From positions 1 to 35,143 of the forward strand of contig CAJWIY010000019.1 of assembly GCA_913042205.1 (NCBI GenBank): a stretch of 35,143 nucleotides of DNA, written 5' to 3'. Both the position numbers and the translations under genes were made by a program. How positions within the stretch are numbered: the first letter of the stretch is position 1; every line of letters begins with the position of its first letter. The notes below the pieces were generated by a model. The model was not told the DNA's origin. It made no database searches and worked only from the letters and a program-made list of their open reading frames with translations. Of this stretch, positions 18,386 through 27,738 are shown piece after piece. Source of the DNA: an uncultured Gammaproteobacteria bacterium (lineage in GTDB: Bacteria; Pseudomonadota; Gammaproteobacteria; Pseudomonadales; Litorivicinaceae).

Positions 18386-18974
18386 AGAGGTAGGCCCATT
18401 GAAGCGTTATGCACCATTAATTGCCGCGTGTCTGTTAGCTGGCTTGGTTGCGTTTCCATTCTTGCGCAACGTGGTTACCGGCGAGCGTGGAATGCCCGGT
18501 GCGCAGATTGGCGGGCACTTTACACTTCAGACATCAGCTGGTCCTTTGGATACAGCATCCTTAGGAACAGAATTAATCATGATTTATTTTGGTTATACAT
18601 ACTGTCCTGATGTTTGCCCGACTGAACTCGCACGGATGGCACAAGTGTATCAAGGGCTTGGCAGCGATAAGACTCGTGTCTCTGGGCTATTTGTCACTGT
18701 TGATCCTGAGCGTGATACGGTTGCGGCCGTCACCGAGTACGCGCGGGTATTTGAACCTACCTTTAAGGGCCTGTCTGGAGACCGCGTAAGGATCGAGCAG
18801 GTTATGCGTCGTTATCAGGTGTATGCGCAAAAGGCGGGGGAGGATCCGAGCAACTACACGGTCGATCACTCGTCACGGATCTACCTGATGAACCAAGACG
18901 CTAAGCTGATGGCCCTTTTTTCGATGGATACCGACATCCCCACGATGATCGATCAAGTGAAAACGTTTCTTTGA
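18378..18974 (+). CDS. SCO1/SenC/PrrC-family copper-binding thioredoxin-like protein
   Basis: Membrane-anchored periplasmic copper chaperone or thiol reductase for the CuA site of cytochrome oxidase. An N-terminal helix (about residues 10-28) anchors a thioredoxin fold. Copper ligands are visible: the CPDVC motif (Cys76 and Cys80 counted from ATG 18378) and His164 in TVDHSSRIYL. FVTVDPERDT is the family's DPxxDT signature. The start may be ATG 18378, overlapping ybbP by 8, or TTG 18399, which has a better-placed GAGG. The position after ybbAP suggests co-transcription; no cytochrome oxidase gene is in the window, so its partner is elsewhere. Confidence 0.9.
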   Translation: MRKEVGPLKRYAPLIAACLLAGLVAFPFLRNVVTGERGMPGAQIGGHFTLQTSAGPLDTASLGTELIMIYFGYTYCPDVCPTELARMAQVYQGLGSDKTRVSGLFVTVDPERDTVAAVTEYARVFEPTFKGLSGDRVRIEQVMRRYQVYAQKAGEDPSNYTVDHSSRIYLMNQDAKLMALFSMDTDIPTMIDQVKTFL

Positions 18975-19044
18975 TCACTATCTTTTGATTTGGTCGCCTC
19001 GAGACGATTGTCGTATTGGGAGTTTTTCGTTAAGGGTTGAAAAT

Positions 19045-19055
19045 TTGACCGTCAA
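19045..19055. promoter_or_regulatory. Inverted repeat in the acs leader
   Basis: TTGACCGTCAA is a perfect 5-bp dyad with one central base, 31 bases before the acs start. The heptamer TTGACCG also occurs 28 bases before the response-regulator gene (21135-21141). It could be an operator, but short dyads arise by chance. Confidence 0.2.
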
Positions 19056-19075
19056 GTGTGTTACGAGGAGTGTTC

Positions 19076-21019
19076 ATGACCGATTCCAAGTTGTATCCGG
19101 TTGACCCTGCGCTTTCGGCGAGTGCTTGGGCAGACGAGAGAACCTATGAAGCGATGTATCGTCAATCCATCGATGATCCAGACACATTCTGGGCAGAGCA
19201 GGCCAGGCGTCTCGATTGGATAAAGTTTCCGACGAAAATTAAGAATACTTCGTTCGCTCCCGGCGATATTGACATCCGTTGGTATGAAGACGGTATTTTG
19301 AACGTCTCATATAACTGCCTTGATCGTCATCTTCAGGGTCGTGGCGATCAAACAGCGATCATCTGGGAAGGCGACGATCCAAGCGCTGATGAGAAAGTGA
19401 CCTATCGAGAGTTACACGAGCGTGTCTGTCGTTTTGCAAATGGTCTGCGCGCTCAGGGTGTGAAGAAGGGTGATGTCGTCACTCTCTACATGCCAATGAT
19501 TCCTGAAGCAGCCGTGGCGATGCTTGCGTGCACTCGGATTGGTGCCGTTCACTCCATTGTTTTTGGTGGATTCTCTCCGGACGCTCTAGCTGTGCGTGTT
19601 GAGGAATCGGGCTCCAGGATCATTATTACTGCTGACGAGGGTCGTCGAGGTGGTCGTGCTGTTGCATTGAAGGCCAGCGTTGATAAGGCGATGGATCTTG
19701 AATCATGCAAAGGCGTTGAAAAAGTCTTCGTTGTGAAGTGCACGGGTGGTGATGTCGCCATGGGTCCGAAGGATATGTGGTACCACGATGTATGTGCCGA
19801 CCAATCGGATGACTGTGATCCAGAGCCAATGAACGCGGAGGACCCGTTGTTCATACTCTACACCTCAGGCTCAACAGGCAAGCCAAAGGGTCTTAAACAT
19901 ACCACTGGCGGTTATCTCGTTTATGCCTCGCTGACTCACCAGTATGTGTTTGACTACAAGGATGGGGATATTTACTGGTGCACGGCTGACGTGGGCTGGA
20001 TCACAGGCCACTCGTATATCGTTTACGGGCCGCTTGCCAATGGTGCAACCACCTTGATGTTCGAGGGTGTGCCGACCTATCCCGATACTTCTCGTGTTGG
20101 TCGTGTCATTGAGAAGCATAAGGTCAACCAGTTCTATACGGCGCCCACAACTATTCGGTCGTTAATGGTCAAAGGTGAGGGTGTGCTTGGTGACTCGGAT
20201 CTTTCGTCACTCCGTCTCTTGGGCTCTGTCGGTGAACCGATTAACCCGGAGGCTTGGGAATGGTATCGCCGTGTTTTTGGGGAAGGAAGATGTCCGATCG
20301 TTGACACATGGTGGCAGACAGAGACTGGTGGCATCATGATAGTGCCGTTGCCGGGGGCAACCGCGGCCAAACCCGGTTCCGCGACACTACCATTCTTTGG
20401 CGTGCAGCCAGCACTGGTTGATAATGATGGCAACATCCTCGAGGGTGCTGCAGACGGTAATCTAGTAATACTCGACTCCTGGCCGTCATCAGGCCGCAGT
20501 TGCTGGGGGGATCATGAGCGCTTTGAAAAAACCTATTTCTCTTCATTTGCCAACCGCTATTTTACGGGCGACGGTGCGCGTCGTGATGAGGACGGATACT
20601 ACTGGATTACCGGCCGCGTAGACGATGTATTGAACGTTTCGGGGCATCGGATGGGTACCGCTGAAATTGAGTCAGCGATGGTTGCTCACAGTGCAGTCGC
20701 CGAAGCAGCGACAGTGGGTTATCCGCATGACATTAAGGGGGAGGGTATCTATGTTTATGTGACCCTGCAACAAGGCTTCGAGCCGACGGAGGAGCTCCGT
20801 ACCGAACTCAAGAATCAAGTGCGTTCCGAGATAGGGCCTATCGCATCGCCTGACTTCATCCAGTGGGCACCAAGCCTGCCTAAGACCCGGTCGGGTAAGA
20901 TTATGCGACGTATTCTGCGGAAAATTGCCGCTAACGACTACGGTGCGTTGGGTGACACGTCAACTCTCGCCGATCCGTCAGTTGTTGACGAATTGATCGA
21001 TAATAGGATGAACCGCTGA
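19076..21019 (+). CDS. acs: Acetyl-CoA synthetase
   Basis: Activates acetate to acetyl-CoA through acetyl-AMP. The ATG at 19076 is preceded by GAGGAG at a 5-base spacing; an upstream in-frame start (19058) lacks such a site. The 647 residues are close to 652 in E. coli. Adenylate-forming motifs: [11 protein letters not shown] (262-272), [28 protein letters not shown] with the hinge Asp, and the C-terminal [11 protein letters not shown] with catalytic Lys608, the residue acetylated by Pat-type enzymes in relatives. It stands alone, with a terminator after it and a CrbR/ErdR-like regulator gene next, which fits regulated acetate scavenging. Confidence 0.98.
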   Translation: MTDSKLYPVDPALSASAWADERTYEAMYRQSIDDPDTFWAEQARRLDWIKFPTKIKNTSFAPGDIDIRWYEDGILNVSYNCLDRHLQGRGDQTAIIWEGDDPSADEKVTYRELHERVCRFANGLRAQGVKKGDVVTLYMPMIPEAAVAMLACTRIGAVHSIVFGGFSPDALAVRVEESGSRIIITADEGRRGGRAVALKASVDKAMDLESCKGVEKVFVVKCTGGDVAMGPKDMWYHDVCADQSDDCDPEPMNAEDPLFILYTSGSTGKPKGLKHTTGGYLVYASLTHQYVFDYKDGDIYWCTADVGWITGHSYIVYGPLANGATTLMFEGVPTYPDTSRVGRVIEKHKVNQFYTAPTTIRSLMVKGEGVLGDSDLSSLRLLGSVGEPINPEAWEWYRRVFGEGRCPIVDTWWQTETGGIMIVPLPGATAAKPGSATLPFFGVQPALVDNDGNILEGAADGNLVILDSWPSSGRSCWGDHERFEKTYFSSFANRYFTGDGARRDEDGYYWITGRVDDVLNVSGHRMGTAEIESAMVAHSAVAEAATVGYPHDIKGEGIYVYVTLQQGFEPTEELRTELKNQVRSEIGPIASPDFIQWAPSLPKTRSGKIMRRILRKIAANDYGALGDTSTLADPSVVDELIDNRMNR

Positions 21020-21037
21020 TTTATGACCACACGTCGG

Positions 21038-21074
21038 AATACCCGTGAGGTTGGAACTATTGCGGGTATTTTTT
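21038..21074 (+). terminator. Rho-independent terminator after acs
   Basis: Stem AATACCCG (21038-21045) pairs with CGGGTATT (21063-21070), an 8-bp perfect match over a 17-base loop, followed by a T-run ending at 21074. It starts 19 bases after the acs stop and separates acs from the regulator gene. Confidence 0.75.
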
Positions 21075-21162
21075 ACTAAATACCGTACAAATTCGCGGTT
21101 GTTATCGCTTATCTCTAAAACTTTGGTATCTTTGTTGACCGGAAGAGTAACGGATCTACATT

Positions 21163-21816
21163 ATGCATCATTGCAAGATTGTGATCGCGGATGATCACCC
21201 CTTATTTCGAGCGGCTCTAAAGCAAGCTGTGTCCAAGGTAGCCAAACAGGTGGATATCGTCGAAGTATCTTCAATGGGTGAATTACAAGATGCAGCATCG
21301 GAGCACAATGACGCAGATTTGGTGCTTTTGGATTTAACGATGCCAGGGGCCAGTGGTTTTTCGAGCCTTGTTTATTTGAAGGGCCAGAGTCCAGAAATGC
21401 CGGTGGTCGTAGTGTCTGGAAGCGAAGATCATGCAGTTATTCGTCGCTCGGTTGAGTATGGTGCGCTTGGATTTATTCCGAAGAGCGTTGCTCTAGAAAC
21501 CATAGTCGAGGCGGTTCAGGCGGCGCTCGAGGGTGAGGCATGGATACCTGACGATGTGAATCTGGATACGCCTGTTGTGGATGATAAAGAAGCAAAAGTT
21601 GCTGAAGGGATCGCGTCGCTTACGCCACAGCAGTTCCGTGTTCTGGTGATGTTGATGCAGGGGCTCTTGAATAAGCAAATCGCTTACGAGTTGGATGTCA
21701 GTGAGGCAACTGTCAAGGCCCACGTCACGGCTATTCTGAGAAAACTCAAGGTGCATTCACGAACGCAGGCCGTAATAGCGGCCCGATCATTAGACATTGA
21801 GTCACTGGCCAGCTGA
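21163..21816 (+). CDS. LuxR-family (NarL-type) response regulator, CrbR/ErdR/AgmR-like
   Basis: Two-component regulator. The receiver domain (1-120) has acidic pocket Asp10/Asp11, phospho-acceptor Asp57 in LVLLDLTMPG, switch Ser85 in VVVSGS and Lys107 in GFIPKS. The C-terminal LuxR helix-turn-helix (about 150-210) reads LTPQQFRVLVMLMQGLLNKQ, with recognition-helix region SEATVKAHVTAILRKLKVH. NKQIAYELDVSEATVKAHV strongly resembles the regulators that control acs and acetate use in Vibrio (CrbR) and Pseudomonas (ErdR). Its place directly after acs supports that role by inference. No sensor kinase is in the window, so the partner would be encoded elsewhere. The 3' end overlaps rnt by 15 bases. 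Confidence 0.9.
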   Translation: MHHCKIVIADDHPLFRAALKQAVSKVAKQVDIVEVSSMGELQDAASEHNDADLVLLDLTMPGASGFSSLVYLKGQSPEMPVVVVSGSEDHAVIRRSVEYGALGFIPKSVALETIVEAVQAALEGEAWIPDDVNLDTPVVDDKEAKVAEGIASLTPQQFRVLVMLMQGLLNKQIAYELDVSEATVKAHVTAILRKLKVHSRTQAVIAARSLDIESLAS

Positions 21817-22497
21817 GTCTTCGTGCGGGTTCCACCCACCCAGGTCGCGCCATCGATTGACGATTTCGCAAAACAGCTGCGCGGTTAAGGCCGCGTCGTA
21901 GCGAGCCGAGTGTGCTTCCTCATGATTAAACGTCAAACCAGCCGCATCGCAAGCTCTTGCGAGCACGGTCTGACCATATGCGAGCCCACCAAGCGTCGCG
22001 GTATCAAAACATGAGAATGGGTGAAAGGGTGCGCGCTTTAACCCTGACCGTCCGATCGCCTGATTAAGAAACCCAAGATCAAAGTGAGCATTGTGGCCAA
22101 CTAATACGGCGCGATTACACCCATGATGCTTAATGGCGTCGCGAATCGGTTTAAACATGCGACTGAGCGCCTCTTTTTCAGTCTCAGCCATGCGCAGGGG
22201 GTGATGGGGGTCGATGCCAGTAAACTCGAGTGCTGCTGGCTCTAGGTTAGCACCCTCAAATGGCTCAATGTGGGCGTGGACCTGGTCATGGATGAAAATC
22301 GTGCCGTCTTGATCCATATCCAATATCACCATAGCGACCTCGAGCAATGCGTCGGTTTCGGCATTGAACCCCCCGGTTTCTAGATCAACTACGACTGGCA
22401 AGAATCCCCTAAAACGTTCGCCAAGCCGTGTTTTCTTTTTTGGCTTCTGTGTTTCGTTTGAGTCGTCATTATTTGAAACAACATCGGGTTCAATCAT
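21802..22497 (-). CDS. rnt: Ribonuclease T (DEDD 3'-5' exoribonuclease)
   Basis: Trims 3' ends of tRNA and other stable RNAs. Exonuclease motifs: Asp and Glu in VVVDLETGGFN, Asp in GHNAHFDLGFL, His and Asp in AHSARYDAAL; RFRGFLPV and CEIVNRWRDLGGW are RNase T hallmarks. ATG 22497 was chosen because it overlaps the pyrC stop as ATGA and has GGAG 7-8 bases upstream; an ATG at 22509 would add four residues. The N-terminus carries a hydrophilic lysine-rich extension (about residues 1-25) compared with E. coli. It is transcribed with pyrC, as in Pseudomonas. Confidence 0.95.
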   Translation of the reverse strand: MIEPDVVSNNDDSNETQKPKKKTRLGERFRGFLPVVVDLETGGFNAETDALLEVAMVILDMDQDGTIFIHDQVHAHIEPFEGANLEPAALEFTGIDPHHPLRMAETEKEALSRMFKPIRDAIKHHGCNRAVLVGHNAHFDLGFLNQAIGRSGLKRAPFHPFSCFDTATLGGLAYGQTVLARACDAAGLTFNHEEAHSARYDAALTAQLFCEIVNRWRDLGGWNPHEDSAGQ

Positions 22498-23519
22498 ATG
22501 ACGCTCCATGTCACGGGCTCTCCACCGCGGAGTATACGGACTTCCTTTTCGCCAAATGCTTTTGCGAGTGGGATTATTGATTCTTTTTTGATCAGCGTCA
22601 CGGTGTCGGTATTTCTCGGAAGACCGTAAAAATCGGGACCATTTAGGCTCGCGAATGCCTCAAGTCGGTCAAGCTTACCATGGGTCTCAAAGACTTCGGC
22701 GTAGAGCTCTAAGGCGAAGGGTGCGGTGTAGCAGCCGGCGCATCCACAGTCAGATTCTTTGTCGCTTATCGCATGAGGCGCCGAATCGGTTCCAAGAAAG
22801 AACTGACCTTCTCCAGAGGTCGCTGCCTCGATAAGAGCATCACGGTGTGAGCTACGTTTCAGTATCGGTAAGCAATACAAGTGAGGTCGGATACCCCCCG
22901 CGAGCATGTCGTTACGTTCATACATCAAGTGATGTACCGTAATGGTGGCGCCCATCTCTGGGTGTGCTTTGACAAAATCAACGGAGTCCTCGGTCGTAAT
23001 ATGTTCGAGAACTACACGGAGAGTGGGTAGTCGCTCCATCAATGGGCCAAGAGTCTTGTCAAGAAACACAGCCTCGCGATCAAAGATGTCGATCGAGCGG
23101 TCTGTGACCTCACCATGGATTAAAAGTGGTAGACCGACCTCGGCCATTGTTTCGAGCGTTGTCATCACACCATTAAGATTCGCTACCCCGGCATCAGAAT
23201 TGGTTGTTGCACCCCGAGGGTAGAGTTTTACTCCCTGGATATGAGCGGATGCGACGGCCTCTCGAATTGTGCTTGGACTGAGTTCTGGAGCAAGATAGAG
23301 GGTCATCAGTGGGTCGAATGACATGCCCGACGGAAGCGCGTCGAGGATACGCTCGCGGTAGCCGATCGCAGCTTCCACCGTTGTCACAGGAGGCTTGAGG
23401 TTTGGCATCACGATCGCACGATGAAATGTTCTAGCGGTATCGGGAACAGTGGTTAAGAGAGCGGCGTCGTCACGGAGATGCAGGTGCCAGTCATCGGGGC
23501 GGGTGAGGGTTAGTTCCAC
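22494..23519 (-). CDS. pyrC: Dihydroorotase (class II)
   Basis: Third step of pyrimidine synthesis, cyclisation of carbamoyl aspartate. Metal ligands: His-x-His in DDWHLHLRD, the carboxylated Lys in GVKLYPRGATTNS, His in LLIHGEV and in EHITT, and Asp in FLGTDSAPH. The 341 residues are typical of the short class II form. GTG start with AAGGA seven bases upstream. It overlaps rnt by 4 bases. The 139-base gap upstream is shared with the divergent argG. Confidence 0.97.
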   Translation of the reverse strand: MELTLTRPDDWHLHLRDDAALLTTVPDTARTFHRAIVMPNLKPPVTTVEAAIGYRERILDALPSGMSFDPLMTLYLAPELSPSTIREAVASAHIQGVKLYPRGATTNSDAGVANLNGVMTTLETMAEVGLPLLIHGEVTDRSIDIFDREAVFLDKTLGPLMERLPTLRVVLEHITTEDSVDFVKAHPEMGATITVHHLMYERNDMLAGGIRPHLYCLPILKRSSHRDALIEAATSGEGQFFLGTDSAPHAISDKESDCGCAGCYTAPFALELYAEVFETHGKLDRLEAFASLNGPDFYGLPRNTDTVTLIKKESIIPLAKAFGEKEVRILRGGEPVTWSVI

Positions 23520-23613
23520 AAAATGATCCTTTGTCTATGTGTGATAGGGTAGAGGAAAATGACGATTCATTCATCCGTTTCCATGGCAAAGACTCTGCAA
23601 GTTTCATGTGCTC

Positions 23614-23622
23614 TGGTATCAT
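23614..23622 (+). promoter_or_regulatory. Possible extended -10 promoter for argG
   Basis: TGG followed by TATCAT (23617-23622) fits an extended -10 element (TGnTATAAT with one mismatch), about 36 bases before the argG start. The -35 region is poor. No ArgR box was recognised with confidence. Confidence 0.3.
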
Positions 23623-23658
23623 GCGCGCCCAATCCATAAAGTCGTTCAGGATTCTTCG

Positions 23659-24879
23659 ATGTCGGATATTAACAAGATTGTTTTGGCATACTCCGGTGGT
23701 CTGGACACCAGTGTGATAGTGCGTTGGCTTCAGGAAACTTATCAGTGCGAGGTAGTAACCTTTACAGCTGATTTGGGGCAGGGCGAGGAAGTTGAGCCGG
23801 CGCGAGCGAAGGCTGAGGCACTCGGTGTGAGAGAGATCTTCATCGAGGATTTGCGCGAAGAGTTTGTGTCCGAATATGTGTTCCCGATGTTTCGAGCAAA
23901 CACGATTTATGAAGGTGAATATTTGCTTGGTACGTCTATCGCGCGTCCCCTTATTGCTAAGCGTTTGGTGGAGATTGCCGAAGAAACTGGAGCGGACGCT
24001 ATCAGCCATGGCGCGACGGGCAAGGGTAACGATCAGGTGCGGTTTGAGCTGGGTGCGTATGCGCTGAATCCGGCGATTCAAGTCATTTCGCCTTGGCGCG
24101 AATGGGACCTCACTTCGCGTGATACTCTGCTTTCATATTGTGAACAACACAGCATTCCGGTTGAACAAAAACGCGGGAAAAAATCACCTTACTCGATGGA
24201 CGCCAATCTGCTTCATATCAGCTACGAGGGTGCGGTCTTAGAGGATCCATGGACAGAGCCCGAGGAGGACATGTGGCGCTGGTCGGTGTCTCCAGAGATG
24301 GCCCCCGATAGAGGCGAGGAAGTCGTCTTGGGCTTCGAAAAAGGCGACCCAGTGAGCATCAACGACCAATCAATGTCACCCGCGAGTTTGCTTGCCGAAC
24401 TTAACACGCTAGGGGGTCGGCATGGTGTTGGCCGTTTGGATATTGTCGAGAACCGCTATGTGGGGATGAAGTCACGTGGTTGTTATGAGACACCGGGCGG
24501 GACCATCATGTTGAAAGCGCACCGCGCACTCGAATCGATCACACTGGATCGTGAGGTCGCTCACTTTAAGGACAGTTTGATCCCGAAGTATGCTGATCTT
24601 GTGTACAACGGATACTGGTGGTCGCCAGAGAGAAAAATGATGCAGTCAGCTATCGATGAATCACAGACTGAGGTGAATGGTGAGGTTCGATTGAAGCTTT
24701 ATAAGGGCTCTGTCTCGGTAACTGGTCGTCGTTCAGACCGGTCTCTGTTTGATGAAGCGATCGCGACCTTCGACGATGATGCTGGTGCATACAACCAAAA
24801 GGATGCGGAGGGTTTTATCAAACTCAACGCACTTCGGTTGAGGACCGCTGCCAAGAGGGGCCGTTCGCTGCGGAAATAA
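23659..24879 (+). CDS. argG: Argininosuccinate synthase
   Basis: Condenses citrulline and aspartate using ATP in arginine synthesis. The 406 residues belong to the short-chain type common in Pseudomonas-like bacteria. The ATP-binding loop AYSGGLDTS is at 10-18; [30 protein letters not shown] and [20 protein letters not shown] are family motifs. The start is the ATG at 23659 (AGGA 8 bases upstream); the frame continues 17 codons further upstream without conservation. The TAA directly abuts the TTA that is the nth stop on the other strand, with no space for a terminator. Confidence 0.97.
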   Translation: MSDINKIVLAYSGGLDTSVIVRWLQETYQCEVVTFTADLGQGEEVEPARAKAEALGVREIFIEDLREEFVSEYVFPMFRANTIYEGEYLLGTSIARPLIAKRLVEIAEETGADAISHGATGKGNDQVRFELGAYALNPAIQVISPWREWDLTSRDTLLSYCEQHSIPVEQKRGKKSPYSMDANLLHISYEGAVLEDPWTEPEEDMWRWSVSPEMAPDRGEEVVLGFEKGDPVSINDQSMSPASLLAELNTLGGRHGVGRLDIVENRYVGMKSRGCYETPGGTIMLKAHRALESITLDREVAHFKDSLIPKYADLVYNGYWWSPERKMMQSAIDESQTEVNGEVRLKLYKGSVSVTGRRSDRSLFDEAIATFDDDAGAYNQKDAEGFIKLNALRLRTAAKRGRSLRK

Positions 24880-25515
24880 TTAAACACTAGGTTTACCTTT
24901 ATATTCACAGAGGTCGGAAATTAGACAATTAGGACAGTCTGGTTTACGGGCTTTGCACACATAGCGGCCGTGCAAAATCATCCAATGGTGTGCATCCTTT
25001 AAGAATTCCCGTGGAATCAGGCGTACCAGGCGGTCTTCGACTTCTCTGACATCTTTGCCCGGAGCGATTCGTGTCCTATTTGCGAGCCGGAAAATATGGG
25101 TATCGACAGCCATAGTAGGCTCGCCAAATGCCGTGTTCAGAACCACGTTGGCAGTTTTACGACCAACACCTGGTAATGCCTCCAACGCGTCGCGAGTCCT
25201 CGGAATTTCGCCCCCATACTTATCAAGTAAAATAGTACAGGTCTTCATCATGTTCTCTGCTTTCGAGTTATAGAGGCCGATGGTTTTAATGCAGTCTTTG
25301 ACGGCCTCGATACCGAGGAGAAGGATGGCTTCTGGTGTATTCGCCTTCGCGTAGAGCTTGCGTGTGGCCTGGTTTACCGAGACATCGGTCGCTTGTGCAG
25401 AGAGTAGAACCGCGATTAAGAGTTCAAATGGTGTTGCCCACTCGAGCTCTGTTGTTGGATTAGGGTTTTGATCTCTTAGACGTGCAAAAATTTCCGCACG
25501 GATATCCCTGTTCAT
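24880..25515 (-). CDS. nth: Endonuclease III, DNA glycosylase/AP lyase
   Basis: Base-excision repair enzyme for oxidised pyrimidines. The 211 residues match E. coli Nth in length. Helix-hairpin-helix [12 protein letters not shown] with catalytic Lys120, the conserved Asp138 in [11 protein letters not shown], and the [4Fe-4S] ligands Cys187, Cys194, Cys197 and Cys203 are all in place. The ATG overlaps the rsxE stop as ATGA. It is the last gene of the rsx operon, the same linkage as in E. coli and many relatives. Confidence 0.98.
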   Translation of the reverse strand: MNRDIRAEIFARLRDQNPNPTTELEWATPFELLIAVLLSAQATDVSVNQATRKLYAKANTPEAILLLGIEAVKDCIKTIGLYNSKAENMMKTCTILLDKYGGEIPRTRDALEALPGVGRKTANVVLNTAFGEPTMAVDTHIFRLANRTRIAPGKDVREVEDRLVRLIPREFLKDAHHWMILHGRYVCKARKPDCPNCLISDLCEYKGKPSV

Positions 25516-26129
25516 GGGATATCTCCAGTCGTTCGAACTCGACGGTATTGGGTATTAGGTTGAGGTTTTGACCTGAATCGTTTGAGTATTTTCTGAATAG
25601 CTTGATGTAGAGCGATCAGCATACCAAGGGCGATAAACGCCCCAGGAGGTAGGGCCGCCAGAATAATGGTGTCTGAGGCCCACTCTCGGATGGCGCCGAG
25701 GCTGACCAGCACCAAGAAAAAACCGAGACCCTGGGCTAGACCATCCATAGTACTGACAAGTAATGGTTCCCGTCGGGCGAGTGCCTCAGCACGTCCGAGT
25801 ATCAAACAATTGGTCACGATAAGTGGCAGGAAGATACCGAGTGATTGATACAGGGGGTAATCAAATGCTTGAATCAATAGCTCTGCAGAAGTGGTCAGTG
25901 TCGCAATCACGAGAACAAAAGCCGGCAGACGGATCGCCTCATCCACGAGGTGTCTAATCAGGCTAATTGATGCATTGGATATAACCAACACAAAAAGTGT
26001 GGCGAATCCAAGACCGATCGCGTTGTCCACGGTATTGGATACCGCTAGGAGCGGGCACAGTCCTAGTAGTTGAATCAGCCCCGGATTTCGGTCCCACAGA
26101 CCGTCGAGCCAGACTGTGGCGAGCCTCAT
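25512..26129 (-). CDS. rsxE: Electron transport complex subunit RsxE/RnfE
   Basis: Six-helix membrane subunit of the Rsx/Rnf complex. The paired cysteines that, with those of RsxA, hold the intramembrane [2Fe-2S] cluster are present: Cys25 in [12 protein letters not shown] and Cys108 in [13 protein letters not shown]. Length 205 is normal, and the C-terminal basic segment is usual. ATGA overlaps join it to rsxG upstream and nth downstream. Confidence 0.96.
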   Translation of the reverse strand: MRLATVWLDGLWDRNPGLIQLLGLCPLLAVSNTVDNAIGLGFATLFVLVISNASISLIRHLVDEAIRLPAFVLVIATLTTSAELLIQAFDYPLYQSLGIFLPLIVTNCLILGRAEALARREPLLVSTMDGLAQGLGFFLVLVSLGAIREWASDTIILAALPPGAFIALGMLIALHQAIQKILKRFRSKPQPNTQYRRVRTTGDIP

Positions 26130-26725
26130 TTTTCACCCCCCACAATCTCAGGATGGGTTTCAACATAGGCCAGCGTCTTCGCCAAGGCGTTGACAACAGC
26201 CCGTGGTGTTATGGTTGCACCAGTAAAGCTATCGAACTGTCCACCATCTTTAGCCACAGCCCATTCCGTAGGACTGAGATCCACATATCGCAGACCATTG
26301 AATTGCAAAATCCAATCGGTTTTTCGGGTATCGATTTTATCACCAAGTCCCGGTGTCTCCTTGTGATCGATCGCTCGGACCCCGACGATTCGTCGCTCGC
26401 GGTCAAGCGCGAGCAGTAACTTGATCGTTCCACTGTACCCATCGAGAGCTCGAAATGGGATCACCGCACCGATCTGTAGTTCGCCGTCATTGATTGGGGT
26501 AACCGGTAATGGGTTGATGAGTGAAACCGGTGCGTTGCTAGTTAACACTTCATTAACCGGGTTACCGATTCTGCCATCGTTGAGGAGGGGCTCGGCGAGC
26601 GAGTATAGCCGCTTAGTCCGCGCCTCTTCTTTGGATTCAATAATCATGGGCTCCGTAATCACGTAAATAACGCTGACAAAGACACCGGCAATTAGGCCAA
26701 AGAGTGCGAGGCGAAGGGTCATCAT
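26126..26725 (-). CDS. rsxG: Electron transport complex subunit RsxG/RnfG
   Basis: Periplasmic flavoprotein subunit with one N-terminal membrane anchor (about 4-24). FMN is attached to Thr171 in the motif [17 protein letters not shown]. The [11 protein letters not shown] segment (121-131) is typical of FMN-binding domains. At 199 residues it is standard. Overlaps by 4 bases with rsxD and rsxE. Confidence 0.96.
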   Translation of the reverse strand: MMTLRLALFGLIAGVFVSVIYVITEPMIIESKEEARTKRLYSLAEPLLNDGRIGNPVNEVLTSNAPVSLINPLPVTPINDGELQIGAVIPFRALDGYSGTIKLLLALDRERRIVGVRAIDHKETPGLGDKIDTRKTDWILQFNGLRYVDLSPTEWAVAKDGGQFDSFTGATITPRAVVNALAKTLAYVETHPEIVGGEK

Positions 26726-27738
26726 CGTCCCCCCGAGCCCTTTACACTGGACTCACGGCCTATAATGCGTGGTCTTGTGTAGTGATCAATCGTGGGCGCG
26801 GCGAAGTTCATCAGCAGCACCGAAAAAGCAATCGCATCCGGATATTGTCCGTAGGTCCTAATGAAGTAGGTTAGAAGACCAACACCGATCGCAAAACAGA
26901 GCCGTCCCCTGGGGCTGGTCGCTCCCGAGACGGGATCTGTCAGAATGAAAAACGCGGCGAAGATGCCCGCTCCTGCGACTAGGTGAACCCACACAGGTGT
27001 CGCGGTGTCGGGATCGACACTGAAAAATCCGGTAATCACAATCAGCGTGACCAAGAGCCCGACTGGGGTATGCCAGGTGATAACACGCTGATAGATGAGC
27101 CACAGGCCACCGATCAGGTAGGCCAATGCAGCCCACTCATAGCCATAAATAAAACCGAGATGGGCATTAGTAAAGAGTGGATGATCTGATGCCTCTATTG
27201 CAGTTAACGAGAGGAATTCGGTCCTGTAGAGATCCAGCATGGTGGCGCCTGTAAGCGCATCGTTCGCCTGACCAACGTACGCTACCCAGGCAGCGCCGAA
27301 GCCTGGAGTTGTTAACGGGTTTATCCAGAGCGTTGTCATCGCCACGGGCGCTGAAATCAGCATCAACGCATATCCGAGCATGGCAGGGTTAACAGGATTT
27401 TGACCAAGACCCCCGTAGAGGTGTTTGCCAAGAATGATTGATGAACCACTCGCGGCGACGGTTAACCACCATGGTGCTGCCTGAGGCAGTGACAGAGCGA
27501 TCAGGACACCCGTGAGTGCAGCCGAGAGATCCCTGAGGCGTGGTCTCAGTGCGCGGCCACGCAATGACACACAGAGCGCCTCTGCAGCGACCGCTGTCAG
27601 GACAGCGGTCACCAGATTAAATAGAACCCCCGGCCCAAAAAAGATCGTCATGGTTACGATACCTGGAATCAATGCCAGCAATACGGAACGCATCACGGTT
27701 ACGGTATCCCGAGGTGGATAAGCAGGCCGCTTGATCAT
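26722..27738 (-). CDS. rsxD: Electron transport complex subunit RsxD/RnfD
   Basis: Multi-helix membrane subunit carrying covalent FMN, with Thr166 in ALTGATMLD as the attachment site. The helices and the [21 protein letters not shown] loop (104-124), [13 protein letters not shown] and ISLP-like segments are typical of RnfD/NqrB. At 338 residues it is close to the usual 350. It follows the rsxB-C fusion with an ATGA overlap; no rsxC gene lies between, where it would be expected. Confidence 0.96.
   Translation of the reverse strand: MIKRPAYPPRDTVTVMRSVLLALIPGIVTMTIFFGPGVLFNLVTAVLTAVAAEALCVSLRGRALRPRLRDLSAALTGVLIALSLPQAAPWWLTVAASGSSIILGKHLYGGLGQNPVNPAMLGYALMLISAPVAMTTLWINPLTTPGFGAAWVAYVGQANDALTGATMLDLYRTEFLSLTAIEASDHPLFTNAHLGFIYGYEWAALAYLIGGLWLIYQRVITWHTPVGLLVTLIVITGFFSVDPDTATPVWVHLVAGAGIFAAFFILTDPVSGATSPRGRLCFAIGVGLLTYFIRTYGQYPDAIAFSVLLMNFAAPTIDHYTRPRIIGRESSVKGSGGR

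Noticed and set aside
23491-24081. 196-codon open frame on the minus strand across the pyrC/argG gap
   Set aside because: It covers the pyrC start and the strongly conserved argG N-terminus on the other strand and shows no recognisable domain; a shadow frame.
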